From NCBI GenBank assembly GCA_043807765.1, contig JAZDFQ010000038.1:62001-126000 (forward strand): 64,000 nt of DNA, written 5' to 3'. Within the stretch, counting starts at the first letter, position 1. Each line of letters opens with the position of its first letter. Position numbers and translations under genes: made by a program. Under the pieces are notes generated by a model, which was given only the letters and a program-made list of their open reading frames with translations, was not told where the DNA came from and searched no databases. The stretch is from Stygiobacter sp043807765 (GTDB taxonomy: Bacteria; Bacteroidota; Ignavibacteria; Ignavibacteriales; Melioribacteraceae). Of this stretch, positions 27,201-34,600 are shown in pieces.

Positions 27201-27490
27201 GCGTTGTTTCGCTTTCAAACAACTATCCAAATCCATTTAATCCGGAAACAACAATAAGATATACAATACCAGCCTCCCTAAATCCCTCCAAAGGAGGGAC
27301 TTTAGTTTCGTTGAAAGTATTTGATTTGTTAGGAAGAGAAGTCGCAACTTTAGTCGATGAGGTCAAGCAAGCCGGAACTTATAATTCTCAATTCTCCATT
27401 CGGAATTCTCAATACTCTTCTGGAATTTATTTCTACCGTCTGCAAGTCGGTGAATTTAACGAAACTAAAAAGATGATTCTGTTGAAGTAG
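24266..27490 (+). CDS. Large secreted protein with T9SS type A sorting domain (paralog 1 of 3)
   Basis: This 1,074-residue protein has a signal peptide (MKTKIYSLLLVALLSSQILS) and starts at GTG 24266 with AGGGG 7 bases upstream. The N-terminal half is paralogous to the next two gene products: it shares QTLWFVCNDL, FRKYKLINKSNTDIKEIYTGIFSD, YAGCDSTL and FSGDPVKK-like segments. A fibronectin-like region follows (ITLNWDKDPNEV), then a long unique part. It ends with the T9SS domain: NNYPNPFNPETTIRYTIP, VFDLLGREVATLVDEVKQAG, SSGIYFYRLQ, TKKMILLK. Such proteins cross the outer membrane by the type IX system and are attached at the surface. The sorting domain carries a 17-bp DNA palindrome in one loop. 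Confidence 0.88.
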   Translation: MKTKIYSLLLVALLSSQILSQQIEKCYSGAVLSKRSTVNSSSAYSLNDFYSFQINSGEFDNNKNDNGNTGFYFPANSKKGAAFSSGLIWIGKQNNTLKASGNIYSRSTLTPGKILPDGKPDDPLADKYRVYRVRTDYRTASYKNEIANGEGTNQQIYLSYEKDWNEWPASIGAPFNDINKNGVYEPSIDTPGVPGAHQTLWFVCNDLTSTNSTYFGTVNNFGIETQVTVWGYETNSPLKNTIFRKYKLINKSNTDIKEIYTGIFSDATANVTLRTYAGCDSTLGLGFAYNPYESDYLFGKNPPVLGFKYLQGPVVDGSSTDYAFKNGKKISGKKNLSATSFVFYTCGGEEIPWPGNTGNCGSWYKNLQGIDSRTGKAFEVPASLGGGSAKFVYSGDPVKKLGWIDGISQTCGQRYLLLGSGPFNLAASDTQEIVFAEIVGVGSNNLDAITSLKDRAVQSQKIYDSSIATNSFSVPSFTQINTASVELLNDQNSITLNWDKDPNEVKRVETLAEKGYTFQGYNVYQVSSDLPVKDAGKLIATFDVVDGIKNVKEVYYKQDGTTEERLEQFGSDYGVAYSFKFSKDYLDNSEFVKGKTYSFAVSAYYVSKDVINGGSQSVVIRRSLEAPLTVLPIQFRKEEAGINYKDQLVVQSKLNYTKDNCKIYVENPAQLTSHDYQINFKMLNSNLVWNLYDKTLSKDILSDQSLVQENYYYYLDSWMTKADGLQLLLIKSYKGTRENGLGIVEVAYGGKELTNSEFDEKGKDFSGNHVWNDPNYAGINNERDKYFLKELYGGLLSTSNDDFGDYEIRFTTEGSYALTSDKTIIQIPFEIWKIGVNTPNDSKDDIKLIPMSSDTYYNGLNYWASKLDTEINLMTSLRTKGLKVINKSSATADYDAFKNACLQSGGIGKTFNMTYDNGVIKQNAAELSSFIFVDADKNGTPPPAGTVIRIITKKGLTVNDQFEFNKNSFTDLKQESIPSVVSLSNNYPNPFNPETTIRYTIPASLNPSKGGTLVSLKVFDLLGREVATLVDEVKQAGTYNSQFSIRNSQYSSGIYFYRLQVGEFNETKKMILLK
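27283..27299. repeat. 17-bp palindrome translated within a T9SS sorting domain
   Basis: TCCCTCCAAAGGAGGGA is an arm-perfect palindrome with an AAA centre. It lies in frame between the first strand (TIRYTIP) and the strand VSLKVFDLLGRE, where it encodes most of NPSKGGTL. The other two paralogs have different, shorter or longer sequence at this loop. Confidence 0.85.
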
Positions 27491-27504
27491 CAAGTGGAGG
27501 GATT

Positions 27505-29124
27505 GTGAAATTTCGAATTTTGATTTTTGTGTTTGTTATTCTTGGAGCAGCGAGCCAGCTTGCCGCGCAATCCTTTGCAAAAGTGAATATTAATAACGTT
27601 TCTACTTTTGTCTGGAATGACGGAAGAATGGATTGCAATGGTATCACTGGAAATGCCGGCTTTGAGTATTGGAAAGGGACAAAAAGATTTTCTGTTTATA
27701 CTTCCGGTGTTTACTGGGGAGGTTACTTTGACAACGAATTACGCATAGGGGGAACTTATTATAATACTAGTTTATTACCTGGTAATGAAGAAAGTGACGG
27801 ACATATTTATAAGATCAGACCAGATTATTACTCTTCAATGCTTAGTGGAGAAATTAATGATGAAGGTAAAACTCAAGCCGAAATTAGAAATCAGTATGAA
27901 GTTGATTACAGAAAATGGCCCGTACGATTAGGAGCTCCGTTTGATGATATAGATGAAAACGGTTTCTACAGTGAAAGGGATAAACCGGGGTTTCATAATG
28001 CTGATCAAACACTTTGGTTTGTGTGTAATGATTTTGAAAGTTCTTTACCAAATCAAACACTCAATACATTTGAGTCAAAACCGACAAATATTGAATTGCA
28101 AATAACCGTCTGGGCTTATTCCAAAGATGATCTATTAAAAAGTACTATTTTCAAAAGCTACAAATTGATTAATAAGGACAAATCTAAAACAATCAAAGAT
28201 ATGTATCTGGGGATTTTTTCTGATCCTGATATTGGTGATTTAGAGGACGATTACTCTGGTTGTGACACACTGCTAAATTTGGGATTTGTATATAACGCCA
28301 AAGATAGCGATAATATTTTTGGAAAAAATTTAACAACAACCGGTATAGTTTTACTTGAGAGTCCAATTATTGATGGGACAGAAAATGGTTTTATAGTTAA
28401 ACATGGAAAAAGTATTAAAAGAAAAAAATATTTAGGGATGACGACTTTTGTTGGTAGTTATCCTACTGAAGATGCTGTTTATGGTGCGCCAATGAGAAGC
28501 CCAGCTTATTATTATAATAAACTAACTAGGGCTTATCCATGGTACAATCCAATTACAAAGAGCAACACAAATTTCCCTTTTAGCGGCGACCCGGTAAAAA
28601 AAACCGGTTTTGTTGATGGAATACTCCATCTACCTGGTGATAGAAGAATACAACTTAACTCTGGTTCATTTAACATGGCGCCGGGAGATACGCAAGAAGT
28701 AATCTTTGCGCAAATAGTAACATCAAGCACCAGCAGGCTTGGTAGCATTACTTATTTAAAATATTTAGCCAAACATGTAAAGAATTTTTACGAGACCGAG
28801 ATGTTTCCTAAAACTACCGACATAAATAATGGACATGAATTACCAACACAATTCTCTTTAGAGCAAAACTACCCAAATCCGTTTAATCCGGAAACGACTA
28901 TTAGCTACAAGGTGCAAGCGGCAAGCAAAGTAAGCTTAAAAGTTTACGATGTTTTAGGAAGAGAAGTAGCAACACTTGTTGATGAGTTCAAACAACCGGG
29001 TAATTATAAAGTTAAATTTAACGTAGAGACGCGCCATGGCGCGTCTTTACAAAGCGGAGTTTTCTTTTATACTTTGACCGCAAATAGTTTTACTCAAACC
29101 AAGAAAATGATGCTACTTAAGTAA
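27505..29124 (+). CDS. Secreted protein with T9SS sorting domain (paralog 2 of 3)
   Basis: This 539-residue protein has a signal peptide (MKFRILIFVFVILGAASQLA, AQS) and starts at GTG 27505 behind GGAGGG. The body shares with paralog 3 KVNINNVSTFVWNDGRMD, FEYWKGTKRFSVY, YLGIFSDPDIGD, GDTQEVIFAQIVTSSTSRLG and more, over nearly the whole length. The T9SS domain at the end reads LEQNYPNPFNPETTISY, VYDVLGREVATLVDEFKQPG, QSGVFFYTL, TKKMMLLK. Function is unknown; a D-rich segment (FDDIDENGFY) suggests calcium binding. A 28-bp palindrome is translated in the last loop. The gene follows paralog 1 after 14 bases, so the three form one operon. Confidence 0.87.
   Translation: MKFRILIFVFVILGAASQLAAQSFAKVNINNVSTFVWNDGRMDCNGITGNAGFEYWKGTKRFSVYTSGVYWGGYFDNELRIGGTYYNTSLLPGNEESDGHIYKIRPDYYSSMLSGEINDEGKTQAEIRNQYEVDYRKWPVRLGAPFDDIDENGFYSERDKPGFHNADQTLWFVCNDFESSLPNQTLNTFESKPTNIELQITVWAYSKDDLLKSTIFKSYKLINKDKSKTIKDMYLGIFSDPDIGDLEDDYSGCDTLLNLGFVYNAKDSDNIFGKNLTTTGIVLLESPIIDGTENGFIVKHGKSIKRKKYLGMTTFVGSYPTEDAVYGAPMRSPAYYYNKLTRAYPWYNPITKSNTNFPFSGDPVKKTGFVDGILHLPGDRRIQLNSGSFNMAPGDTQEVIFAQIVTSSTSRLGSITYLKYLAKHVKNFYETEMFPKTTDINNGHELPTQFSLEQNYPNPFNPETTISYKVQAASKVSLKVYDVLGREVATLVDEFKQPGNYKVKFNVETRHGASLQSGVFFYTLTANSFTQTKKMMLLK
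29023..29050. repeat. 28-bp palindrome translated within a T9SS sorting domain
   Basis: A near-perfect palindrome centred on CCATGG (arms GTAGAGACGCGC and its complement, one G-T mismatch) lies in frame. It encodes VETRHGASL between the FN strand and SGVFFY of paralog 2. The GC-rich sequence stands out from its AT-rich gene and is of the type known as a dispersed repeat in other bacteria. Confidence 0.88.
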
Positions 29125-29137
29125 ATACGGAGGGATT

Positions 29138-30775
29138 ATGAAATTTCGAATTTTGTTTTTTGCGACAGCTTTGTTTGCAACAGCAAGCCAGCTTGTTGCG
29201 CAACCCTTTGCTAAAGTAAACATCAACAATGTTTCTACTTTTGTTTGGAATGATGGAAGAATGGATTACGATGAAAAAAATAATAAAGCCGGTTTTGAAT
29301 ACTGGAAAGGGACAAAAAGATTTTCTGTTTATGCTTCCGGTGTTTATTGGGGTGGTTATATTAATAATGAGTTGCGTGTAGGCGGCACAAAGTATAGTAC
29401 AAGCCTAAGAACGGGAAATGAAATTGTTGATTCAGTTATTTATAAAATTCGACCAGATTATAAAACAGCAAATCTTTTTGGCGAGATGAATGATGAAGGC
29501 AAAAGTGAAGAAGTAATTAAAGCCCGCTACGAAAAAGATTACAATGATTGGCCGGTTAAGTTAGGTGCACCTTATTACGATGTTGACCAAAACGGATTAT
29601 TTAAACAAGGAAAGGATATTCCCGGCTTTCCAAATGCTGATCAAACATTATGGCAAGTATGCAATGATTTTGAGTTAAACGATTATAACATTTCCTCAAA
29701 TCCATTTTATTCAAAACAAACTGATATTGAGTTGCAAATTACTACTTGGGCATATTCAAAATATGAATTACTGAAAGGAGTTGTATTCAAGAGATATAAG
29801 CTGATAAATAAAAGCAAAACTCATACTATAAAGGATATGTATTTAGGAATATTTTCTGATCCAGATATAGGTGATGCGGGTGATGATTATGCCGGATGTG
29901 ACACAACTTTGAACTTAGCCTACGCTTACAATAGTAAATCAAACGATACTGTCTTGGGAGAGAACCTAACATCCTTTGGCTGTTTATTGTTACAAAGTCC
30001 TATTATAGATGGGACCACTGAAGATATTGCGAATGTAAACGGAAAGAAGATTCATGGAATGAAAAATATCGGGATGAGCTCCTTTATTGCAATTAGAGAT
30101 GAAGTTTTTGATTCTGACGGAACAACTAATCCTATAAGACCGTACAACCAACTGCGTGGTTTGACGTATTATTACGCTCGTCCATCGTATGACCCAATTG
30201 CAAAAAGAAATACAAATTTTCCCTTTAATGGTGATCCAGTTATAAAAAGCGGTTTTGTGGACGGAATTTTAGAACCAGCAGGAGATAGATTTATTCAATC
30301 TAACTCCGGTCCATTTAATATGGCGCCGGGAGATACGCAAGAAGTAATCTTTGCGCAGATAGTTACTTCAAGTACAAGCAGACTTGGAAGCGTTTCTTAC
30401 TTAAAATATTTGGCAAAGTATGTAAAGGACTTTTACGAGAATGAAATGTTCGCAAAAGTAAACAGCACTGAAACGGAAACCGAGTTACCAACACATTTTT
30501 CATTAGAGCAGAATTATCCAAATCCGTTTAATCCGGAAACGACAATTAGCTACACAATCCCGTTAAACGTGAAAGGTGAAACGATAAACGTAACATTAAG
30601 AGTTTACGATGTTTTAGGAAGAGAAGTAGCAACACTTGTTGATGAGTTCAAGCAAGCCGGAGTTTACAACTCTACGTTCTCCGCTCTTCGTTCTTCACTC
30701 TCTTCCGGTGTTTATTTTTACATTCTGCAAGCGGGAGACTATATTAGTACCAAGAAAATGGTTCTGCTTAAATAA
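29138..30775 (+). CDS. Secreted protein with T9SS sorting domain (paralog 3 of 3)
   Basis: This 545-residue protein starts at ATG 29138 behind GGAGGG with a signal peptide (MKFRILFFATALFATASQLV, AQP). It is a close tandem duplicate of the preceding gene product; the DNA is nearly identical in stretches, for example around 30323-30360 and 28680-28717. It ends NYPNPFNPETTISYTIPLNV, RVYDVLGREVATLVDEFKQA, SSGVYFYILQ, TKKMVLLK. The last loop (STFSALRSSL) is filled with a TTC-rich sequence unlike the loops of its paralogs. Role unknown; surface-exposed or secreted. Confidence 0.87.
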   Translation: MKFRILFFATALFATASQLVAQPFAKVNINNVSTFVWNDGRMDYDEKNNKAGFEYWKGTKRFSVYASGVYWGGYINNELRVGGTKYSTSLRTGNEIVDSVIYKIRPDYKTANLFGEMNDEGKSEEVIKARYEKDYNDWPVKLGAPYYDVDQNGLFKQGKDIPGFPNADQTLWQVCNDFELNDYNISSNPFYSKQTDIELQITTWAYSKYELLKGVVFKRYKLINKSKTHTIKDMYLGIFSDPDIGDAGDDYAGCDTTLNLAYAYNSKSNDTVLGENLTSFGCLLLQSPIIDGTTEDIANVNGKKIHGMKNIGMSSFIAIRDEVFDSDGTTNPIRPYNQLRGLTYYYARPSYDPIAKRNTNFPFNGDPVIKSGFVDGILEPAGDRFIQSNSGPFNMAPGDTQEVIFAQIVTSSTSRLGSVSYLKYLAKYVKDFYENEMFAKVNSTETETELPTHFSLEQNYPNPFNPETTISYTIPLNVKGETINVTLRVYDVLGREVATLVDEFKQAGVYNSTFSALRSSLSSGVYFYILQAGDYISTKKMVLLK

Positions 30776-30792
30776 TTTTATAGAGGACGTTT

Positions 30793-31524
30793 ATGGAAAA
30801 CAAGAATACATACTTCACAGTCGCCGGAATTCTAGGCGGTTCATTAATCATTGCAGTGCTTATTTTTTCACTCGTGTTGAAATCAACTAAGAATGCCGAC
30901 CAAACAATTACCGTAACCGGCTCTGCAAAAAAATCAATTGTTTCCGATCTTGGCATTCAGCGGGGAACATTGCAAGCAACCAGCACCGATAGAAAAACAG
31001 CTTACCAAATTGTTCAAAATCAGCTTTCTTCCGTTCTAAAGTTTTTGGAAAGCAAAGGCTTTGCTAAAGATCAAATTGAAGTTTTCGGAATTAACGGATA
31101 CCCGGTTTATGAAGTAAACGCAAGCGGTGTGCAGACTTCGAACATTTTGTACTATGTTTACAGCCAGCGTTTTGAAGCAAAATCCAATGATGTACAGAAG
31201 ATTAAAGAGCTTTCTGTTTCGTTAAGCTCGCTTGTAGAGAAAGGTCTTGACATTGCTACCGATATGCCGGAGTATCTTTACACTAAGCTTGATGATCTAA
31301 AAATCACTATACAAGCTGAAGCAGCAAAGAACGCAATGGATAGAGCTGAAAAGATTGCCGAATCAACCGGAAGAAGTTTGGGATCGCTGCGCAACGCACG
31401 CATGGGTGTAATTCAAATTACGCCAAGAAACTCCAATATGGTTTCCGATTACGGAACAAACGATGTTACTTCAATCGAAAAAGAAATTACTGCTGTTGTT
31501 TCCGCTTCATTCGAAATTAATTGA
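30793..31524 (+). CDS. SIMPL-domain (DUF541) membrane-anchored periplasmic protein
   Basis: This 243-residue protein has an N-terminal anchor or signal helix (about 9-29: FTVAGILGGSLIIAVLIFSL). The SIMPL/DUF541 fold follows: ITVTGSAKKSIVSDLGIQRG as the first strand, DRKTAYQIVQNQLSSVLKFL, then AKNAMDRAEKIAESTGRSLG and VSASFEI at the end. SIMPL proteins form periplasmic oligomers of poorly known function. Here the usual basic 'E' of the first strand is replaced by a Ser/Asp. It starts at ATG 30793 with GAGG 8 bases upstream. Confidence 0.85.
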   Translation: MENKNTYFTVAGILGGSLIIAVLIFSLVLKSTKNADQTITVTGSAKKSIVSDLGIQRGTLQATSTDRKTAYQIVQNQLSSVLKFLESKGFAKDQIEVFGINGYPVYEVNASGVQTSNILYYVYSQRFEAKSNDVQKIKELSVSLSSLVEKGLDIATDMPEYLYTKLDDLKITIQAEAAKNAMDRAEKIAESTGRSLGSLRNARMGVIQITPRNSNMVSDYGTNDVTSIEKEITAVVSASFEIN

Positions 31525-31535
31525 TGGTGTAATTG

Positions 31536-32351
31536 ATGACTAAAAAGAAAATAGCAATACTTGGCTGCGGGAATATCGGCTCGGCTATAGCTAACGGATT
31601 AGTGAAAAGCGGCTTATATAAATCTTCACAATTGTTTTTAACACGAAAATCCGATGAACTTCTTTCAAAGTTTGCCGAAAGAGGATTCAATACTTCTTCC
31701 AATAATCTGGAAGCTGTTAAACAATCGGAGATAATTATAATCTGTGTTACTCCTCAGCAGCTAAACGGACTTTTAGAAGAAATTGATACTGTCTTGAGTG
31801 AAGGAAAACATATTGTGCTTTCTGTAGTAACCGGCGCATGGATTAAACAAATCAAAGGAAAATTGACTAAGAAGTGTCCGGTTATACGTGTTATGCCCAA
31901 CACAGCAATTGCAATTCAGCAATCTATGACGTGCATTTCTGCCAATGATGAAGATCATCACGCACTTGAGACGGCAAAAGTTATTTTCGATCAGCTTGGA
32001 AAGACTGTTGTCATTCATGAAGAATTAATGGTTCCGGCAACAGCTTTGTGCGCTTCCGGCATTGCATTCTTTTTAAGAGCAATCCGTGCGGCTTCTCAAG
32101 GAGGAATTGAAATTGGATTCCATGCGGAAGACGCATTGTTCATGGCAGCTCAAACCGCAAAAGGTGCCGCATCATTAATAATTGAAAATGGGGTTCATCC
32201 CGAAGGTGAAGTTGATAAAGTTACTACCCCAATGGGAATAACAATTTCCGGATTAAACCAGATGGAACATGCCGGCTTTAGTTCTTCTATGATCAAAGGC
32301 TTGGTAACCTCTGCTGAGAAGGCAAAGCATCTGTACTCGGAAGAAGAATGA
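31536..32351 (+). CDS. proC: Pyrroline-5-carboxylate reductase
   Basis: This 271-residue enzyme catalyses the last step of proline synthesis (P5C to proline with NADPH). The Rossmann motif ILGCGNIGSAIANGLVKSG is at the N-terminus, VTPQQL and VIRVMPNTAIAIQQSMT are family hallmarks, and the C-terminal helical domain has ALCASGIAFFLRA and TPMGITISGLNQME. The last motif differs from the common 'TSPGGTT' but is in place. ATG 31536 is preferred; an in-frame TTG three bases earlier is also possible. The gene is followed directly by an inverted-repeat-bounded insertion. Confidence 0.93.
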   Translation: MTKKKIAILGCGNIGSAIANGLVKSGLYKSSQLFLTRKSDELLSKFAERGFNTSSNNLEAVKQSEIIIICVTPQQLNGLLEEIDTVLSEGKHIVLSVVTGAWIKQIKGKLTKKCPVIRVMPNTAIAIQQSMTCISANDEDHHALETAKVIFDQLGKTVVIHEELMVPATALCASGIAFFLRAIRAASQGGIEIGFHAEDALFMAAQTAKGAASLIIENGVHPEGEVDKVTTPMGITISGLNQMEHAGFSSSMIKGLVTSAEKAKHLYSEEE

Positions 32352-32356
32352 TGTGA

Positions 32357-32780
32357 TTTAGGATTTGGGAATTTGGATTTTGGAATTAAAAGAATGACCA
32401 AACAAGAACTGTTGAACCGTACTAAAAATTTTGCGTTTAGCATTATTAGTCTTATAAACGAAATTCCGAAGAATGCAGTAAACAATGTTTTAACAAACCA
32501 ACTTTTAAGAGCTGGTACTTCTGTTGGAGCTAATTATAGAGCTGTATGTAGAGCTAAGTCAAATGCGGATTTTATCTACAAAATAAAAGTTGTTGAAGAA
32601 GAAGCTGACGAGTGTATTTATTGGTTGGAATTAATTCAAGGTGTTAATGTATTTCAAAGAATTCCCGAGTTGATTAAAGAGGCAAATGAGCTAACTGCAA
32701 TTTTTACACAAATTGGGAAGACTTCAAAACAAAATAGTAGGGCAGTGTAAATCCTAAATCGTAATTCCTAAATCCAAAAT
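32357..32780. mobile_element. Inverted-repeat-bounded unit carrying a four-helix-bundle gene
   Basis: The left arm 32357-32386 and the reverse complement of the right arm 32751-32780 match at 24 of 30 positions by hand alignment. Both arms are built from GATTTnGGA-type words. The right arm begins at the base after the stop codon of the enclosed gene and the left arm ends 7 bases before its start. The unit is about 425 bp and lies between proC and the rimP operon. No transposase and no obvious target duplication were found, so mobility is inferred. Confidence 0.6.
32394..32750 (+). CDS. Four-helix-bundle protein (IVS/S23-like)
   Basis: This 118-residue protein is of the 'four helix bundle' family first noted as products of intervening sequences in 23S rRNA genes of Leptospira and relatives. 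Typical segments are ELLNRTKNFAFSIISLINEI, NVLTNQLLRAGTSVGANYR (the conserved RS.tSVgANY motif), KIKVVEEEADECIYWLELI and ELIKEANELTAIF. Its molecular role is unknown. ATG 32394 is preferred over an in-frame TTG inside the inverted repeat. It differs from its neighbours, which are housekeeping genes, and is enclosed by inverted repeats. Confidence 0.88.
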   Translation: MTKQELLNRTKNFAFSIISLINEIPKNAVNNVLTNQLLRAGTSVGANYRAVCRAKSNADFIYKIKVVEEEADECIYWLELIQGVNVFQRIPELIKEANELTAIFTQIGKTSKQNSRAV

Positions 32781-32788
32781 ACCTTTCG

Positions 32789-32820
32789 TTTGCTTATTCC
32801 CCCTTTTCTTCCTACTTTTA
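32789..32820 (+). promoter_or_regulatory. Candidate promoter of the rimP-nusA-infB operon
   Basis: TTTG (32789-32792), 20 bases, TACTTTTA (32813-32820), the same spacing as at the tRNA-fMet and rpmE promoters. Transcription would begin near 32826, just before the leader hairpin. Confidence 0.45.
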
Positions 32821-32831
32821 CGCGTCCAATT

Positions 32832-32854
32832 TCGCCCCGTAGAGGGCGATTTTT
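32832..32854 (+). terminator. Leader hairpin with T run before rimP (terminator or attenuator)
   Basis: TCGCCC / GGGCGA with a six-base loop, followed by five T, ends 12 bases before the rimP ATG. Because the candidate promoter lies upstream of it, it may act as an attenuator of the operon rather than only ending the upstream transcript. No SD-like sequence is seen after it. Confidence 0.55.
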
Positions 32855-32865
32855 ATTTATAGACT

Positions 32866-33312
32866 ATGGAAAAAATGCATTTATCGCAAAAATTCGAAGA
32901 AATTGTTTCTTCCCTCGGTTATCTTATAATCGAACTTAACATCCGTGGAGATCACCATCTCAAAGTACTGGAACTATATATTGATAATGAGAAAGGAATT
33001 ACTCCCGAAGATTGTGTAACAGTCAGCCGGGCTGTGAATGAAGCAATTGAAGCTGAAAAGTTGATTGACATGAACTTCCGCTTGGATGTTTCATCTCCGG
33101 GAACGGAAAGACCCTTGAAATATCTTGCTCAATATTCAAAGCATATCAATAGAAAGTTTGAAATCCTTTATAAAGATGCCGAAGAAGAAAAAAAACTTAC
33201 TTCTAAGCTGCTTCGTATTGATGGTGAAGACCTTTTCTTTGCCGAAAAAGGTGGAGAAATTAAAATAGAATTTAAGAATATTACCCAAGCAAAAGTTTTA
33301 ATTAGTTTCTGA
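32866..33312 (+). CDS. rimP: Ribosome maturation factor RimP
   Basis: This 148-residue protein is needed for 30S subunit maturation. It has the RimP N-domain (LGYLIIELNIRGDHHLKVLELYIDNEKGIT) with the typical 'v..ysIDs..GI..DDC' pattern (PEDCVTVSRAVNEAIE), then RLDVSSPGTERPLK, the family signature, and the C-terminal SH3-like domain. It is the first gene of the rimP-nusA-infB cluster, an order conserved across bacteria. The SD is weak; ATG at 32866 or 32875 is possible. Confidence 0.95.
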   Translation: MEKMHLSQKFEEIVSSLGYLIIELNIRGDHHLKVLELYIDNEKGITPEDCVTVSRAVNEAIEAEKLIDMNFRLDVSSPGTERPLKYLAQYSKHINRKFEILYKDAEEEKKLTSKLLRIDGEDLFFAEKGGEIKIEFKNITQAKVLISF

Positions 33313-33323
33313 TAGGAGAATAA

Positions 33324-34574
33324 ATGAACACCGAGATAGTAGAATCCTTTTCGCAGATGGTTCGTGAGAAGAGTCTTGATAAAGACGTTCTCGCGGGAAT
33401 TATCGAAGAGATATTCGGATTAATGGTTAAAAAGAAATATGGCCTTGAAGCAAAATACGATGTTGTTGTTAATATGGACAAAGGCGACATAGAAATATTT
33501 CTTGAGCGTTCTATAGTTGATGAGGTTGTCGATCCGGCAACACAAATTAGCTTAGAAGAAGTAAATGAAAAGGGAAATGATGATGGGCTTGAAGTTGGTG
33601 AAGATTTTGTTGAAAAACTTCAGCTTAAAGACTTTGGCAGAAGATTAATTAACCTTGCCCGCCAAAGCCTAAATCAAAAAATTAGAGAGATTGAGAAAGA
33701 TCTTATCTATGGTGAATATGGTGAGATGATTGGTGAAATAGTTGTTGGTGATATCTACCAAGTACGCCGCAACGATGTACTTGTTAATCACAATAAAAAC
33801 GAATTACTTTTGCCGCGCATCGAGCAGATTCCGCGCGAGAAATACCGCAAAGGAGATACAGTCCGTGCAGTGATTAAAGATGTTAAGAAAACTCAAAATG
33901 GACCGCTTATTATAATCTCCCGCGCAGACAATTTATTCTTGCGTAGATTGTTTGAAATCGAAATTCCAGAAATCTACGATGGGGTAATTGAAATTAAAGG
34001 AATTGCACGCGAACCCGGCGAGAGAGCAAAAGTTGCAGTTGAATCCAACGATGCTAGAATTGACGGTGTTGGAGCTTGCGTTGGTATGAAAGGGGTTCGT
34101 ATTCATGCAATAGTACGCGAGTTAAATAACGAAAATATTGATGTTATCAGCTACTCGGAAGATCCGGTTGTATTCATACAGAGATGTATTGCACCGGCAA
34201 AGTTGAAGCAAATAGATATTGATGAAGATGAAAAAAAATGTACGGTTACAGCGGATAGCGATCAAGTTTCGTTAATAGTAGGTAGAAACGGTGTTAACAT
34301 TCGCTTAGCTATGAAATTGACCGGATATGATATTGAAGTTATCCGTCTTGAAAAACCGCTTGATGAATATGAAGAAGATGTTGAGTTGCCGGAACTTCGT
34401 GAGGAGCTGGGCAGCGAAATCGTTGACTTGTTGATCGAAAACAATTTTGAAACCGCCGTTGAAGTATTAAAAGCCGGTCTTGATAAATTGAAAGAGATTG
34501 AAGGAATTGACGAAGCAAAAGCTAAAGAGATTATTGAGATTCTTGAAAATCAGTTCGAAGAAGAAGAAGACTAA
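33324..34574 (+). CDS. nusA: Transcription elongation/termination factor NusA
   Basis: This 416-residue protein binds RNA polymerase and nascent RNA and affects pausing, termination and antitermination. Domains in order: N-terminal polymerase-binding domain (about 1-130), S1 (about 135-200, EIVVGDIYQVRRNDVLV), two KH domains (about 205-345, with GVGACVGMKGVRIHAIVREL and LIVGRNGVNIRLAMKLTGY), and a C-terminal helix-hairpin-helix tail (KLKEIEGIDEAKAKEIIEI) with an acidic end. TAGGAG precedes ATG 33324. It lies 11 bases after rimP. Confidence 0.96.
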   Translation: MNTEIVESFSQMVREKSLDKDVLAGIIEEIFGLMVKKKYGLEAKYDVVVNMDKGDIEIFLERSIVDEVVDPATQISLEEVNEKGNDDGLEVGEDFVEKLQLKDFGRRLINLARQSLNQKIREIEKDLIYGEYGEMIGEIVVGDIYQVRRNDVLVNHNKNELLLPRIEQIPREKYRKGDTVRAVIKDVKKTQNGPLIIISRADNLFLRRLFEIEIPEIYDGVIEIKGIAREPGERAKVAVESNDARIDGVGACVGMKGVRIHAIVRELNNENIDVISYSEDPVVFIQRCIAPAKLKQIDIDEDEKKCTVTADSDQVSLIVGRNGVNIRLAMKLTGYDIEVIRLEKPLDEYEEDVELPELREELGSEIVDLLIENNFETAVEVLKAGLDKLKEIEGIDEAKAKEIIEILENQFEEEED

Positions 34575-34600
34575 CAAAAATTTAAACTTGGGATTTTCTA

